Source: Gentiana macrophylla
Lineage: Eukaryota > Streptophyta > Magnoliopsida > Gentianales > Gentianaceae
Assembly (NCBI GenBank): GCA_026214975.1
Contig: CM047815.1
Coordinates: 78,893,299-78,957,298 of the forward strand
Length of the DNA stretch: 64,000 bases
Reading direction: 5' to 3'
A model generated the notes under the pieces. It saw only the letters and a list, made by a program, of their open reading frames with translations, did no database searches and was not told the DNA's origin. Shown here piece after piece: positions 1 through 11,164 of this stretch. The position numbers and the translations under genes are program-made. The stretch's first letter is position 1. Every line of letters starts with the position of its first letter.

Positions 1-136
1 TAAGGGTTTAGTTTTGCTATAAATTAGGGTTACTGCTGTATCAATTGAACATACAGACTTTCGTTGCATAATTGAAGTCTACAACCTTGTTTTTTTCCAT
101 GTTCTTGAGTTTTTTTTTTTTTTCTATTTCTCTTCA

Positions 137-149
137 TGGTATCATAGCA
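137..149 (+). other. Primer binding site, initiator-tRNA-Met type (element A)
   Basis: The sequence tggtatcatagca differs by one base from the usual copia site tggtatcagagc, which pairs with the 3' end of initiator tRNA-Met. It lies about 127 bp before the gag ATG, as expected just inside a 5' LTR. Confidence 0.7.
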
Positions 150-275
150 AAAATTGATGTAATACCATCGTTGTTCTCAGAAAAAAAAATCCACAAACAC
201 TCTAAACTCATAAACAAATCTCAGAATTATATCAAACACACACAAAACCAGATCTCAAATCATTAGCAAAACACA

Positions 276-810
276 ATGACAACACCCTCATTGAACGTTA
301 ACAGCTTTATCACACTCAAACTCACTCAAACAAACTACCCTCTATGGAGGGAACATGCTTTTTCTCTTGCTGAAAGTCAAGATCTTGTTAATCATCTCAC
401 TCTGGAACAACCAGTCCGAGAAAAATATCACAAAAACACAGCTATAAAAGGTTCCGTTTCAATCACTTTGATAATCACTCTTGAATATGCCAACTGGAAA
501 AAACATGGCAAACTCTTAAGAGGTCGGCTCATAGGGTCTCTCTCTGAGGAATATTTTGTCTAGTCAAAGGATTAGACACATCCCATGTTGTTTGGGAAGC
601 ATTGAAAGCTCCTATGCACAAGATTCCCATGAAAGAGAGTTCACACTAATGCAACATATGGCCTATCTCAGAAAGGATGAAGGCAAGAGTGTCACAGATC
701 ATATCAGGACCTTTAAAGGTCTATGTGACAGTCTTGCAGGCATAGGAAAGCCCATTACACACTCAGAAAAATGTCTATTTTCTACTCACAAGCCTAGGAC
801 CACAGCATGA
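276..810 (+). pseudogene. gag: copia gag polyprotein remnant (element A)
   Basis: Two overlapping open pieces, 276-563 and 556-810, encode the start of a UBN2-type copia gag. The first has the hallmark LTQTNYPLWREHAFSLAES, matching the family pattern L-x-x-x-N-Y-x-x-W. The second has SVTDHIRTFKGLCDSLAGIG, matching the conserved region where gag proteins read like V-x-x-Y-x-x-x-x-K-x-x-x-D-x-L. A frameshift near 556 separates them. The CCHC zinc knuckle expected downstream is not intact; a degraded version may lie around 1130-1200. The ATG at 276 is chosen because it precedes the conserved block at normal spacing. Confidence 0.8.
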
Positions 811-1271
811 GACCTTCACAACCACCATGCATAAGCCTCATAGGCCAACTTACACAGAACATGTTTCCCATCTCCAGAATTCGGATCAAAGTAGGAGCTG
901 GTTCTCCAACTCCATGACTCAGTCCCAGTACACACCCCACCTGGATTTATATAGTGAATATCATTCCAAACCCTAGAATTTCATACTGCAAAAAGTCAAC
1001 CTGCCAGGGTTAACTCCTCAGGAAGGGGTTTCCAAGCCCAGATTACCAAGGGAAACAACTCAAGTACACAACTCCAAAGAAGACCTCCACCTCCAGGTGA
1101 AAGAAGAATGACACCAAAAGGAATAGATATGTACAAAAATGACAAGTGCCAATATTGTGAAGTGGTATGACACATAACAAAGATTTGTTGGTGGGTTTCA
1201 AAGAAGGATCATACTGACAACAACATGCCACAAGCCCTATTAGATCTAACTCTATACAACACTTTGCTGAT

Positions 1272-2300
1272 GTGGGGTGGACAGTGGATACATGTGCATC
1301 AAACCATATGACAGGTAAAGCAAGTATATTACATAATGTTCATAAATCTATAGGCTTTAACTCCATCCTAATTGGTGGAACTGCTCTAGCCATCACTAGA
1401 ATAGGTGATTCATATGTCAAGAAAAATAAATTTGTTATACATCTAAAAATGTCCTACTAGTGCCTAAATTAACTAAAACTCTATTGTCTGCCAGTCATCT
1501 CACTACACATCAACATGTTATCTGTGAATTCACTTACCATTGTTTTTCAATTAAAGAACAAGCAACAAGTCAGATCTTGACAACATGTAGAAGAGAGGGT
1601 GATATGTATGTGCTTCATAACACGCCTTAAGTGCGTTTTTTTTCCAACAGATTTAGGAAGGGTTCAACTTGGTTGTGGCATCAAAGATTGGGGCATCCAC
1701 AAGTACCAATTGTTCATGTTTTAAAATCTCAAGGTTTAATTGATGTTTTAGGGAAAATAAAGACATACTCTATATGTGAAAGCTGTCAGTTACGTAAACT
1801 TAGTAGGCTTTCATCTCTGAACTATTGAGCACCAATGTTTTTGGAATAATACATTGTGATTTGTGGGGACCATCCCCAGTTAAATCTATTGTCAATTTCT
1901 CTTATTATGCTAGTCTTGTGGATGACCACTCTAAATACACATGGTTAATCCCTTTGAAACACAAATATGATTTATATGACACTTACATTGCTTTTGAAAT
2001 ATATGTTAAAAGACAATTCAATAAAGACATAAAGATATTTCACTCAGACTATGGCACATAATTTGTAAACTCAAGACTCAATAAACATTTTCTATCCATT
2101 GGTATAATACATAGTTATCTTGACCTCACACACTACAACACGTTGGCACAGAAGAAAGAAGACATATAACAATTAGGGAGCTAGGCATGACTATGATATT
2201 TCACATCAATGTCCCTTTATATCCATAGGTGGAAGCATTTAGTACAATTGTCTACTTAATGATTAGACTGCCTCTACTGATCTTGACAACAAATCCTGAC
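1272..2300 (+). pseudogene. pol: copia protease to integrase remnant (element A)
   Basis: The protease start reads WTVDTCASNHMTG; the family motif is W-x-x-D-S-G-A-S-x-H-M, so the catalytic D is present but the DSG triad reads DTC. GAG-pre-integrase follows at 1631-1828 with LWHQRLGHP and a Cx2C half-site (CESCQ). The integrase core starts about 1850 with IHCDLWGPSP, carrying the first catalytic Asp, then VDDHSKYTWLIPLK and FHSDYGT with the second Asp. The frame is lost after 2061 and the catalytic Glu region is not recognisable. Several frameshifts and stops make this non-functional. Confidence 0.8.
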
Positions 2301-2583
2301 ATTTTCTGCTCCATAAAAAGCACTCTGATTATTCCATTCTTAGAGTTTTTGCCACAAGGTGTTACCCATACAACCTAGGACACCGAACACAATAAATTTG
2401 ATCCCAAGACCTCATGCATCTTTGGCTACAACCTTCAACACAAGGGTTACAAGAACTACCACCCCTAAACTAGGAAGTTTTTCATTTCCAGACATGTTGT
2501 GTTTGCTGAAACTAAATTTCCATATAAGGATAGATATATCAAAGTTCTATGTAAACTTCATAAGCTAATTGTGTCTATGAACA

Positions 2584-2890
2584 TAGATAGTAAACCCTGG
2601 GAAGGATGGAAAGGGCCGGGAAAAAAGTATTGTCTCCAGAAGAGAGTAGAGCTCGAATGTACCAAAGTATCCGGGGCACATTCGTAAACCCTGGGCAAAC
2701 GTCGGCAGTATGGGCCAGCTAGCTGGTACCGTCGGTCCGTATCCAGAAGTAGCCGGGGTTCTAACGAGCTCAGTATTATAGTTCTTCCGTTCAATGGACT
2801 GGTAGATCATTGTTTCGTCTTTCCGGGTTGAGTATCTTGTAAACCCTGGCAGTATAAAGCTAGCCAGTACCGTCGGTCCGTATCCAAAAG
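2584..2890 (+). repeat. GC-rich segment with internal direct repeats in element A
   Basis: A locally GC-rich block lies between the integrase remnant and the linker. It carries two direct copies of a unit starting gtaaaccctgg and ending accgtcggtccgtatcca, at 2684-2750 and 2839-2890; the second is shorter by an internal deletion. A third gtaaaccctgg start is seen at 2590. The unit contains the palindrome-like gccagctagctgg. It does not read as copia protein and looks like a foreign insertion or a local duplication. Its identity is unknown. Confidence 0.5.
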
Positions 2891-2891
2891 G

Positions 2892-4875
2892 TTGGTGTCC
2901 TTAGAGACTCGAAAGAGTCATTCAAGGTCCTCTAAAGATGTATACTCTATGAGCACCTTTGAAGATTGGATTGAGACCTACACACCACCTCATTCCACCT
3001 CTGAGACTTACACACACCCTCATCCCACCTCCTCAACTGTCCGTACCATTCATTCTAACCCACATGTTCCACCTGCAAACACAGCAGTTGTTCTCACACC
3101 ACCAAACCCTCTTAGCCCTCCTAACTCTTCCTCTTCACTTGAACTAGAGAGAGGTTCTATGTCCACTAAAGACACTAAGTCTGACACCTCTAAACCAAAC
3201 TCCACTGAACTAAAAGAATAACCAACCATAACCTCAGCTTCCCAGCATGCCATACAATTGGACTATGTTTCTGCACCTATATTAGGTAATGCACCTCTAG
3301 ACCCATCACACATAGCTCATGTTGTTGACCTTCCTTCACTAGCATCAGACTCTCCACATGCACATTAACCTACATTTGGTGATGTAACTATAGAACCATC
3401 ACACACAGTCCCTACTTCTGACTTCCCTCAACCTCTTCCCTAACCAGACCTTGTTGGTCATTCTATGGTCACTAGGGCCAAAGATAGGATCTTCAAACCA
3501 AACCCTAAGTATGCACTGTCTATTTCCCTTTCCCAAGACATTCCCAGAGAGCAAAAAAACAGTTGTTGCTACTCCGAAACATCCTGGATGGAAAAGAGCT
3601 TCGGATGAAAAGCTAACCGCCCTTCATCACAACCACACCTGGTTAAATGATATAATTGTAGCTAAAGGTTTAAATCAAATAGATGGCATAGACTACACAG
3701 AGACTTTCTTTCTTGTCATTAAACCAAGCACTATTAGGCTTGTTCTTGCCACAAACCTTGTTCAACAATGGACTATCAGACAACTTGATGTCAAAAATTC
3801 CTTTCTCCATGGTTATGTGACTCGAAATATCTATATGACACAACCACTAGGTATGCAAGACCCACAGTTTCCTCACTGTGTGTGCAAAATAAAAAGATCC
3901 CTTCATCGACTCATACAGACCCTAAGGGCTTGGTTTGATGGATTTAGTACTTTTTTTTGCTTAACTATGGCTTTTACTACAATCTTGTTGACCCATCATT
4001 ATTTGTCTATCACTCAAAAATTGGGTAGTTATATGTATTGCTATATGTGGATGATATGTTTCTCACAGGCACAAATCCTATCTTGATTTTCCAGTTTATT
4101 GATGTTTTGAGCTCAGAATTTGCTATGAAAGATTTAGGTACAATCCATCACTTCCTGGGTGTTGAGATATCCTATACACCCACAAGAATGCATTTGTCTC
4201 AAAGTCAAAATGCAGTTACCATTCTTGAAAGGGCATAAATGCTTGATTGTAAACCCATTGGCACTCCACTGGAACTCAAGCCTCAACCAGATGTTTGACC
4301 TACCTTGATGGCAGATCCCGCTTTCTATAAGATACTTGTGGTTGCACTTCAATATTTGACGTTTACCAGGCCAAACTCGGCATACAATGTGAATTATGCT
4401 TCTCAGTTCCTCCAAGGTCCTACACAGCATCATCTTAATTTTGTCAAGAGGATGATGTGTTATGTCATAGGCCTAATTTCTCTTGGTCTCCAGTTCACTA
4501 CTCACACCAATTTGTCTCTTGTGGAATACCCAGACACAGACTGGCTAGCTGTCCAGTGACAAGAAGATCCACAATAGGCTTTTGCACCTTCCTTGGCAGT
4601 AACCTCATTTCATGGTTTGCTAAGAAACAGTCCACCATCTCCAGGTTGAGCATAGAAATTGAGTACTTGTCCCTAGCTCATACCACCACAGAACTTACAT
4701 GGTTGACATTCCTTTGCCTTGCACATGACTATAAACCATATGTTTCATGCTCGCAGTAAGCACATTGAGTTGGATTATCATTATGTACGTGAGCAGGAAG
4801 CTTTGGGACGACATGTCACTGCATATGTACCTCCTTTGAAGTTCCATCTTTCACTTCTTGAGAAATTGTTTTGAT
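2892..4875 (+). pseudogene. pol: copia linker, reverse transcriptase and RNase H remnant (element A)
   Basis: A proline/serine/threonine-rich linker at 2892-3400 is usual between copia integrase and RT. RT blocks follow: GIDYTETFFLVIKPSTIR and RQLDVKNSFLHG (3451-4086), then the catalytic LYVDDMFLTG at about 4041-4070 in a shifted frame, KDLGTIHHFLGVEI, and ALQYLTFTRPNSAYNVNYAS at 4305-4559. RNase H runs from 4500 with RRSTIGFCTFLGSNLISW and ends in LLEKLF near 4875. At least four frameshifts or stops break the reading frame. Confidence 0.85.
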
Positions 4876-4880
4876 TTACC

Positions 4881-5189
4881 TCTTTGTAATTATTCTTTTG
4901 AGGTGCCTTTAAATCCTGGATTTTAGTGGCCAATGGATCAGAAGGTTGAACAATTTCAAAAGATGGTGATGGATTGAACCTCAGCCAAAAGACTTACATG
5001 TGTGATGAGTTGTGATTGCACTTTTTTCTAAGATAAGGAACCAACCCTAGAGGTAATATTGAGTATGGAATACTTATAGTCTTTGTTAAGGTCCCTGACA
5101 GTGCTAAGATAAGCTTAGACTTGTTGACAAGAAAACCAAATGTTTCAAGGTTATAAGAATAAGAATCTCATATAGGTAATCTTACAAAG
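4881..5189. other. No gene recognised
   Basis: AT-rich sequence between the end of the element A RNase H remnant and the gag remnant of element B. It may hold the 3' LTR of element A, but no match to the first 135 bases could be seen by eye. Confidence 0.4.
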
Positions 5190-5870
5190 ATTTCCATTTT
5201 CAAGTTTAGTAAGGGCATATTCAAATCCCAACATTCAAAGCTCCGATTGACTGTTAAACAATGTCTAAAGAGTCTTCCAAATTTCTTGAGCAGTGGTACA
5301 ACCTACTAGATCAATTACGGCATGACTGGTCATAAAACTCTACAACAAATCCATCAATTGTTGGTCTGTTGATTTTCATTCCTCAAAGGCAGGGTTACGA
5401 ACTAGAGATGAGGTATGAGTCCCAAAAATAATGGATAACACAGGTGGTGGTTGCGTTACAAACAAGTATCCACCATGTTTGTGCCCTTTCATTATAGAAA
5501 AATTGTGTACCTCAACAACAAGTAGTTATTAAGGTCTAGTTTGATAGTGCACACTTTTTTAAATGATCGGTGAATTGATTATTAGTATGCAAGGCACTTG
5601 GTGACAACACCAGAGAGGCAAACGGAAGAAAAACACGAAGAAGTGATCTAGTGGTGTTGAGCATGCTTGAGACAAATCCAGATGTCATATGAGTTGTACT
5701 TTGAGCATACGAAGCTTGGTCCAACCGCCTGAATAAGACTTTTCTAGCCAATGTGAGCTCTTGCAGTAGTATATCTTTGGTGGTTGTTCGTTATATGATG
5801 ACATTTGAGGTGATTTTAGATGGTTCAGATGACACCATTAACGTTGGTTAGTGATTCAGATACCAAATTA
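5190..5870 (-). pseudogene. gag: copia gag remnant with primer site (element B)
   Basis: Read on the minus strand, about 5500 to 5200 encodes a copia gag N-terminal region: an L-x-G-Y-L-F-type block (GHKHGGYLFVTQPPPVL), then NPAFEE, TDQQLMDLL, and the diagnostic GCTTAQEIWKTL. The frame has stops, for example within the WxxTDQ block and after KTL. At 5853-5865 the plus strand reads gattcagatacca, the reverse of a tRNA-Met primer site (tggtatctgaatc), so the 5' LTR should lie at higher coordinates. The remaining pol is absent, so this is a truncated fragment lying against element A. Confidence 0.7.
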
Positions 5871-8107
5871 GAGTAATGAGCTAAAAGCATCGTAAATAAG
5901 ATCAAAATCAACGACAACCACCGCCTTGCGTTTGCATAGCATATTATTCATTTGATTGCATGAAAGTCGCTGATACTATTAAGAGGACTAGGCCAATCAT
6001 AGTATAACAAGGCAAGTCAAGGTCGATCCCACAAAGACTATTATTTAATAAAGTTAAACACAACCACACATTTATAGTTAACCAAAAGGGTGGTCTTTGA
6101 CCAACATAAAACGGAAAAGTAAATAAAAGAGATGCAAATAAACCAAGAATCAATCAAGTATTGAAAATGTATTAATCAAGCTAGTCACAACTAATATCAC
6201 GTAAACATTAATTATATTTGATCTGTATTTTAGGTGTATTTAAGCTACGGGTGCAATCCTCTAATATAGCTAAATTTCCTTACTAGACAATATAGCCTAT
6301 GTGCAGCTAACCTACCACCGTAATTGGCTGACCATATTAACATCACATGCATTAAGAATTAGGGATGCCGGGTTTACCGTAAACCTCAACTAGGCAGCCA
6401 CCATAGATTGGCTGGTAGTACTTAAACGATCCGATTAACTATGTCCTTATTAACACTTCAACATGGTTCCTTCATGTTAATTTACGACGACGTACAACTG
6501 ATTGGCCAGATCTAATATACGTAGGTTAAACCTGGTAATCTGATGTAACTGGTGTCGAACCACAGAATTAGGGTTTACTAGGTGTCACGCAGCGGCAGTA
6601 AATACCGCCGCTGCAGCGAGAGCGGCGCAACCTAGAAATCTGTGTTCTGCATATCAACGAATCAAATAATAATCTGGATTCAGGTTCATTTAAATACTAC
6701 ATAGTTATTGCAAAAAAAATACTACATAGTTTTGTTAATGGGAAGTTTAGTTCAGATCAATCACATGAACAGTCACAAATTTAGGATACGAAATAAATGG
6801 AATAGATGTTACCCGTTACGAAGAACGATTCTACTCATCAATTTTCTCTCTCTCCAGTGATTCAAATTGATCCATGATGAATGCAAACCAAACACAATTT
6901 AGTAATGAAAATTTTATGATTTATTTTCTAGAAAAAAAATGAAGCTTTTATTACTAAAAGACTACATTGTATATGATTGAAGAATAGATGATAGAATGAT
7001 GATCAAATATGAATTTTGTTGATGAACATGCCTTATATATAGTGCATTGGCCAACCTAATGGAAAACCTAATCCTTTTAGGGCAAGAAAATGCATTTCTG
7101 GCCGATTTTCTCTTTCTGGCCCACGGACCGGTTGGGCTCGCTGCGGTTGGGCTGCACTTTAGATTGGCTTCGGTATTTGGACCATAAATTCCCTTATGTA
7201 ACTCAGATTTGGGTGATTCAAAAGCCCTACAACTTTCTTAAAGAAGTACAAGCCCAATTCGTCATGTAAGGCTTACGAAACTGCGTTGAAAGCTCACCAA
7301 TCAGATTCTCGAGACCAATCTTGGCTCGAAATACTTCAACCTTCAGCTCCGTTCACTTATTATCAATTTAACTTCGATACTTAGCCCAAATGTCGCTCCA
7401 AACGATTATTAATCTGTCAATAAAATCACAACACAACTAGTAGCCTCTATTCCAACAAATAACGCATAAAATACATGGTAAATATTTATAATACCAAATT
7501 AGTCAATCCAATCGTGTCTAATCACGTATGGCTTATTAACCCATGATTTCATACATATCATAGCCATTAATGTTAAAATTGAATTAAAACTCGAAAGAAT
7601 CAAATACACAAGAAAGGATTTCCAGAACCTCTTCAAGGATAGTTGAAGAAGATGAAGGCAAAGGTTTTTTGAATATAGAAAAGAGCGGGAAAACAAAACA
7701 GTACGAATTACATGAAATTGGCAATGCGGAAATAAAATTGGTTTATTTAATTAGACTTATACATCTTCAATTGATGTCTTTATAGACAGGTCTCAATTCT
7801 TGTTGTAACTAACTCTAGAGGAGTTGTAACACCAGTTGTTGTAGGTGTTTGATAAAATGTCCCAATGAGTAAAAAACCACTTATTTCCTCTTTAATCTCA
7901 ACAATTTAGCACACAAATCGAGGTAAATTGATGGTAAAATATGGTATCATATTGACCGCCGTCATCATTTTAAAAGATTCGGGTTGCATCATCTCAATAC
8001 ATAAGGGCGATAACACATAACACCTATTTGGCTAATTATATACCAAAGTAGCCCTACTTAACTACAAGAAATGCCGACACACCGTCACATGTTTATATGC
8101 AATATTC
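5871..8107. other. AT-rich non-coding, LTR-like DNA
   Basis: No credible gene. Around 6028 the sequence ggtcgatcccacaaag resembles the gtcgatccacagg stretch in the LTRs of the non-coding element at 34-41 kb, and 7030-7040 holds a TATA-like ttatatatag read in minus orientation, so about 5.95-7.45 kb may be an old minus-strand LTR of a related type. A short GC-rich hairpin, gcagcggc then ten bases then gccgctgc, sits at about 6590-6615. 7460-8107 is AT-rich and unassigned. Confidence 0.35.
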
Positions 8108-8115
8108 TACATGAT

Positions 8116-8879
8116 CAGGGGCGGACCCACTCCATAGGTGGGGTGGTATCAAGACCACCCAAAATTTGAAAAAAAAAAAACACGAAAAAAAACTATTTTT
8201 GTCTAATTGTGTTAATGTAGTATTAGTATATGTATTTGATTGTTCTTAGTTTAATTTAATGTTACGGTGGCCTAGTGGAATGAGATTTCTCACATTTATC
8301 GTATTTATCCCATGGTCATGGGTTCGAGACTTTTGCAAGCACTAATTCTCTATTTTGGTACCTTATACCACTGACATGCTTAAAGCATTTTTTTGGTACT
8401 TTATACAATCTAAATCTAATATTTTTTCCTTTTCCCTTAGACCTTTTAAATCAAATTTTTTTGTTCTTACCTTATATCATGTAAATCTAATTATAATAAT
8501 TAAACACCACAAAAATGGATATGTTCGAAACATGTTTGCAACATTGTTTTCTAACTTATAACATCTAAATCTAATCATAAAAGTTAAACGCTACAAACAA
8601 ACTCCAACTTCTCTACATTTTACAAAAACGGATCCACGTTCGCAACATTATTTTTTTTCTACCTTATACAATTTAAATCTAATCATAAAAGTTAAACACC
8701 ATAAAAACAAACTTCAGCTTCTCTTTTTATGTATTTAGACGTTGCTATACTACATGTTCATATCTTGATTTACAAATGAAATTCTTTTGCATTGGATTTT
8801 TTTATTTCAAGGTTATGTATATTTATTTGGAAAATGAAAACCAAGACCACCCCAAGATAAATTACTGGATCCGCCACGG
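8116..8879. mobile_element. Non-autonomous hAT transposon
   Basis: The ends form imperfect terminal inverted repeats: the left end is caggggcggacccac, and the right end read in reverse is ccgtggcggatccag. Further in, ggtggggtggt on the left matches ggggtggtctt on the reversed right. The element is flanked by 8-bp target duplications differing at one base, tacatgat (8108-8115) and tacacgat (8880-8887). Eight-bp duplications and a CAGGGGCGG-type end are hAT features. The 764-bp interior is AT-rich with no transposase frame, so it depends on an autonomous relative. Confidence 0.85.
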
Positions 8880-8933
8880 TACACGATTGAGAGACTCTCG
8901 ATAACCAGTAAAAGTCTACCGATTGTCAACCCA

Positions 8934-10990
8934 TGATTGGATTCTAACATAATTCAAAGTGTATTGTATTTTTGTGATTGATTTAACTGAATACTGTAGA
9001 TACAAATATATAGGCTCAAGCCGACTTGGCCAACAAGACAGAAATAATAAATGACAAATAATAATATTTTAACTAGACTCAATATTATTCTCGACACGCC
9101 CCCGCAATCCCGTGGGAAGTGGCTGAACACGGATATTGGACTACAAACTGGCAAAACGAGGTTGCGCCAACGGTTTGGTGAGGACATTGGCTAACTGATC
9201 CTTCGAAGAGATAAAAGAGATGTTGAGCTTGCGAGCTGCAACTAATTCGCGAACATGGTGAAAATCGATCTCTATGTGCTTCATGCGGGCATGAAACACC
9301 GGATTGTGAGCAAGGTAGGTGGCGCCAATATTATCACACCAAATAGTAGACGGAGAAGATAACGGAACCTGCATCTCACGAAGAAGACTGCAAAGCCACT
9401 GAAGTTCAGCGGCGGTGTTAGAAAGGGTCTTATACTCGGCCTTATTGCTACTTTTGGAAACGGTCAAGTGCTGCTTACTACGCCAACTAATGAGATTATA
9501 ACTAAGAAAGACACAATATGCCCCAACAGAACGACGATTATCACTGTCAGCAGCCCAATCAGAATCAGAATAAGCCCGGAGCGAAATAGGTGACCGGCGA
9601 GAGAAGAAGAGTCCCTTAGAGACAGTGTGCTGAAGATACCGAAGATACGTTTAACTGCAACCCAATGAGCTTCGGTAGGCGAATGCATATACTTACTAAC
9701 CTTGTGGACCGTAAACGCATTATCAAGCCGAGTGAAACTGAGATACTGGAGACCGCCAACAATAGTGCGGTAGAGTGAAGGATCAGCGTAGGGAGGGCCG
9801 TCGTACAGGGTAAGACGGGTGGAGGCCGACATAGGAGTCTGACAAGGTTTGGCCTTGTCAAGATATGCACGCTATAAAAGCTGAAAGATATACTAGCGCT
9901 GAGTGAGAAATAGCCCATTGGTGGTAGGAAGCACCTCAATGCCAAGAAAATAGGACAGAGAACCAAGGTCCTTAACTGGAAAGTGCCGACCAAGATAAGA
10001 GATAACCTGCTCAACAAGAGAAGACGACGAGACAGTAATAACAATATCATCCACATAAATAAGAATATAGACACGAGCACCATCACAGGAATAAATATAT
10101 AATGAGGTGTCAGCTTTAGAACCGACAAACCCAAACTGAGTCAACACATCAGTGAAGCGAGAAAACCAAGCACGAGGGGCCTGACGGAGGCCATAAAGGT
10201 TGTGGCGAAGACGGCATACATAATCAGGATAATCGGGGTGAACAAACCCCTGCGGCTGTTGCATATAGACGGGCTCAGATAAATGCCCATGTAAGAAAGC
10301 ATTCTGTATATCCACCTATCGAAGAGACCAACTCTGCGAAACAGCAAGAGACAGAAGAAGATGAATAGTGACCGGTTTGACAAACGGGCTAAAAGTGTCA
10401 GTGAAATCAACTCCCGCGGCCTGATGAAAACCCTTGGCCACAAGGCGTGCCTTGTGACGCTCAAAACGACCATCTGCATTACGTTTAGTGCGATAAACCC
10501 ATTTATTGTCCACAATGTTCATACGAGGATGCAGAGGAACAAGATCCCAAGTCTGGTTGCGCAACAACGCGTCGATTTCCTCTCTCATAGCATTATGCCA
10601 ACTCGGGTTTTTAGAGGCTTCGGTATAGGAAGTCGGGTCTAGGGAGTCGGTAAAAGCAAAAAGGGCTTTAGGAAGCGGGTAGCGGATAAAGTCTGGGCGA
10701 GAGATGGGTTTGAGGAAGTTGGTTTTGGTGTGAGTTACAATGGTATGAGTGGGAGCAGGTTGGGAAGGAGATGAGGCTAGAGAGGCCGAGAAAGATGCAA
10801 GTTTTAGAGCGGAAATCAGTTTTGTGATTGGTATAGGGACGGAGATAGGGCCAACACACACAGCCAAATACTTGAAGGAATGTATAATCAGGGGACCGAT
10901 GATGGACCATTTCAAACGGAGACTTATCATGGAAGACTTTGGTGGGAAGGCGGTTGATAAGATAAGTGGCGGTGATAAATGTATCAGGGC
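8934..10990 (-). mobile_element. Ty1/copia retrotransposon, 3' half (element C)
   Basis: Minus-strand element truncated at its 5' side. From high to low coordinate it has the end of integrase, RT, RNase H, a polypurine tract at 9097-9110 (plus strand cgcccccgcaatcc) and a short 3' LTR at about 8934-9096 that on the plus strand begins tgattgg and ends cgaca. Gag, protease and most of integrase are missing, the coding homology stopping abruptly near 10990. Pol is better preserved than in most elements of this window. Confidence 0.85.
9111..10990 (-). pseudogene. pol: copia integrase end, reverse transcriptase, RNase H (element C)
   Basis: On the minus strand the integrase end reads TFITATYLINRLPTKVF and PYTNHKTDFRSKTCIFLG (10990-10800). 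RT follows in a 10930-10316 frame with KWVYRTKRNADGRFERHKAR and GVDFTDTFSPFVK, then an in-frame TAG immediately before VDIQNAFLHGHL. The next frame (10315-9893) has LYGLRQAPRAWF, the catalytic YVDDIVIT and KDLGSLSYFLGIEV. After a frameshift comes GGLQYLSFTRLDNAF (9832-9464) and RNase H with TVSKSSNKAEYKTLS, IWCDNIGATYLAHNP and HIEIDFHHVRE (9467-9141). Only a few lesions separate it from an open pol, but half the element is gone. Confidence 0.9.
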
Positions 10991-11164
10991 GACTCGATTT
11001 TCTCTCTCTCGTTATGTCAATTATTTCCTAAACCCTAACCCTTTTACCCAAAAAAAAAATAATAATAATAATAATAACAAAATAACAAAAAAAACAAAAG
11101 CCGCAGGTCACAGATCTTCTTCTCCGGCCATGTCCAAGCCTTCTCCGGCAGCCTTGCCGTCTGC
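10991..11164 (+). other. Possible 5' end of a host gene, cut by the gypsy insertion
   Basis: The sequence is unlike the flanking retroelements: a CT-rich tract, a telo-box-like aaaccctaaccc at 11030-11041, an A-rich AAT stretch, then an ATG at 11130 starting MSKPSPAALPSA. The gypsy LTR begins at 11165. Telo-boxes near CT-rich leaders are common in plant promoters and 5' UTRs. The open frame is very short and no family is recognised; this may be chance. Confidence 0.3.

Larger units (their letters stand above)
1..4880 (+). mobile_element. Ty1/copia LTR retrotransposon, decayed (element A)
   Basis: The domains follow copia order: gag, protease, GAG-pre-integrase, integrase, a proline/serine/threonine-rich linker, reverse transcriptase, RNase H. 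The 5' end is cut by the window start. A TATA-like tataaatt near position 19 and a primer binding site at 137-149 suggest that roughly the first 135 bases are the end of the 5' LTR. All frames are broken by stops and indels, so it cannot be autonomous. No 3' LTR matching the 5' end could be recognised after the RNase H remnant. Confidence 0.9.

Noticed and set aside
2565..2810. Minus-strand open frames in the GC-rich block of element A
   Set aside because: They overlap duplicated non-coding sequence and match no family; the two frames overlap each other.
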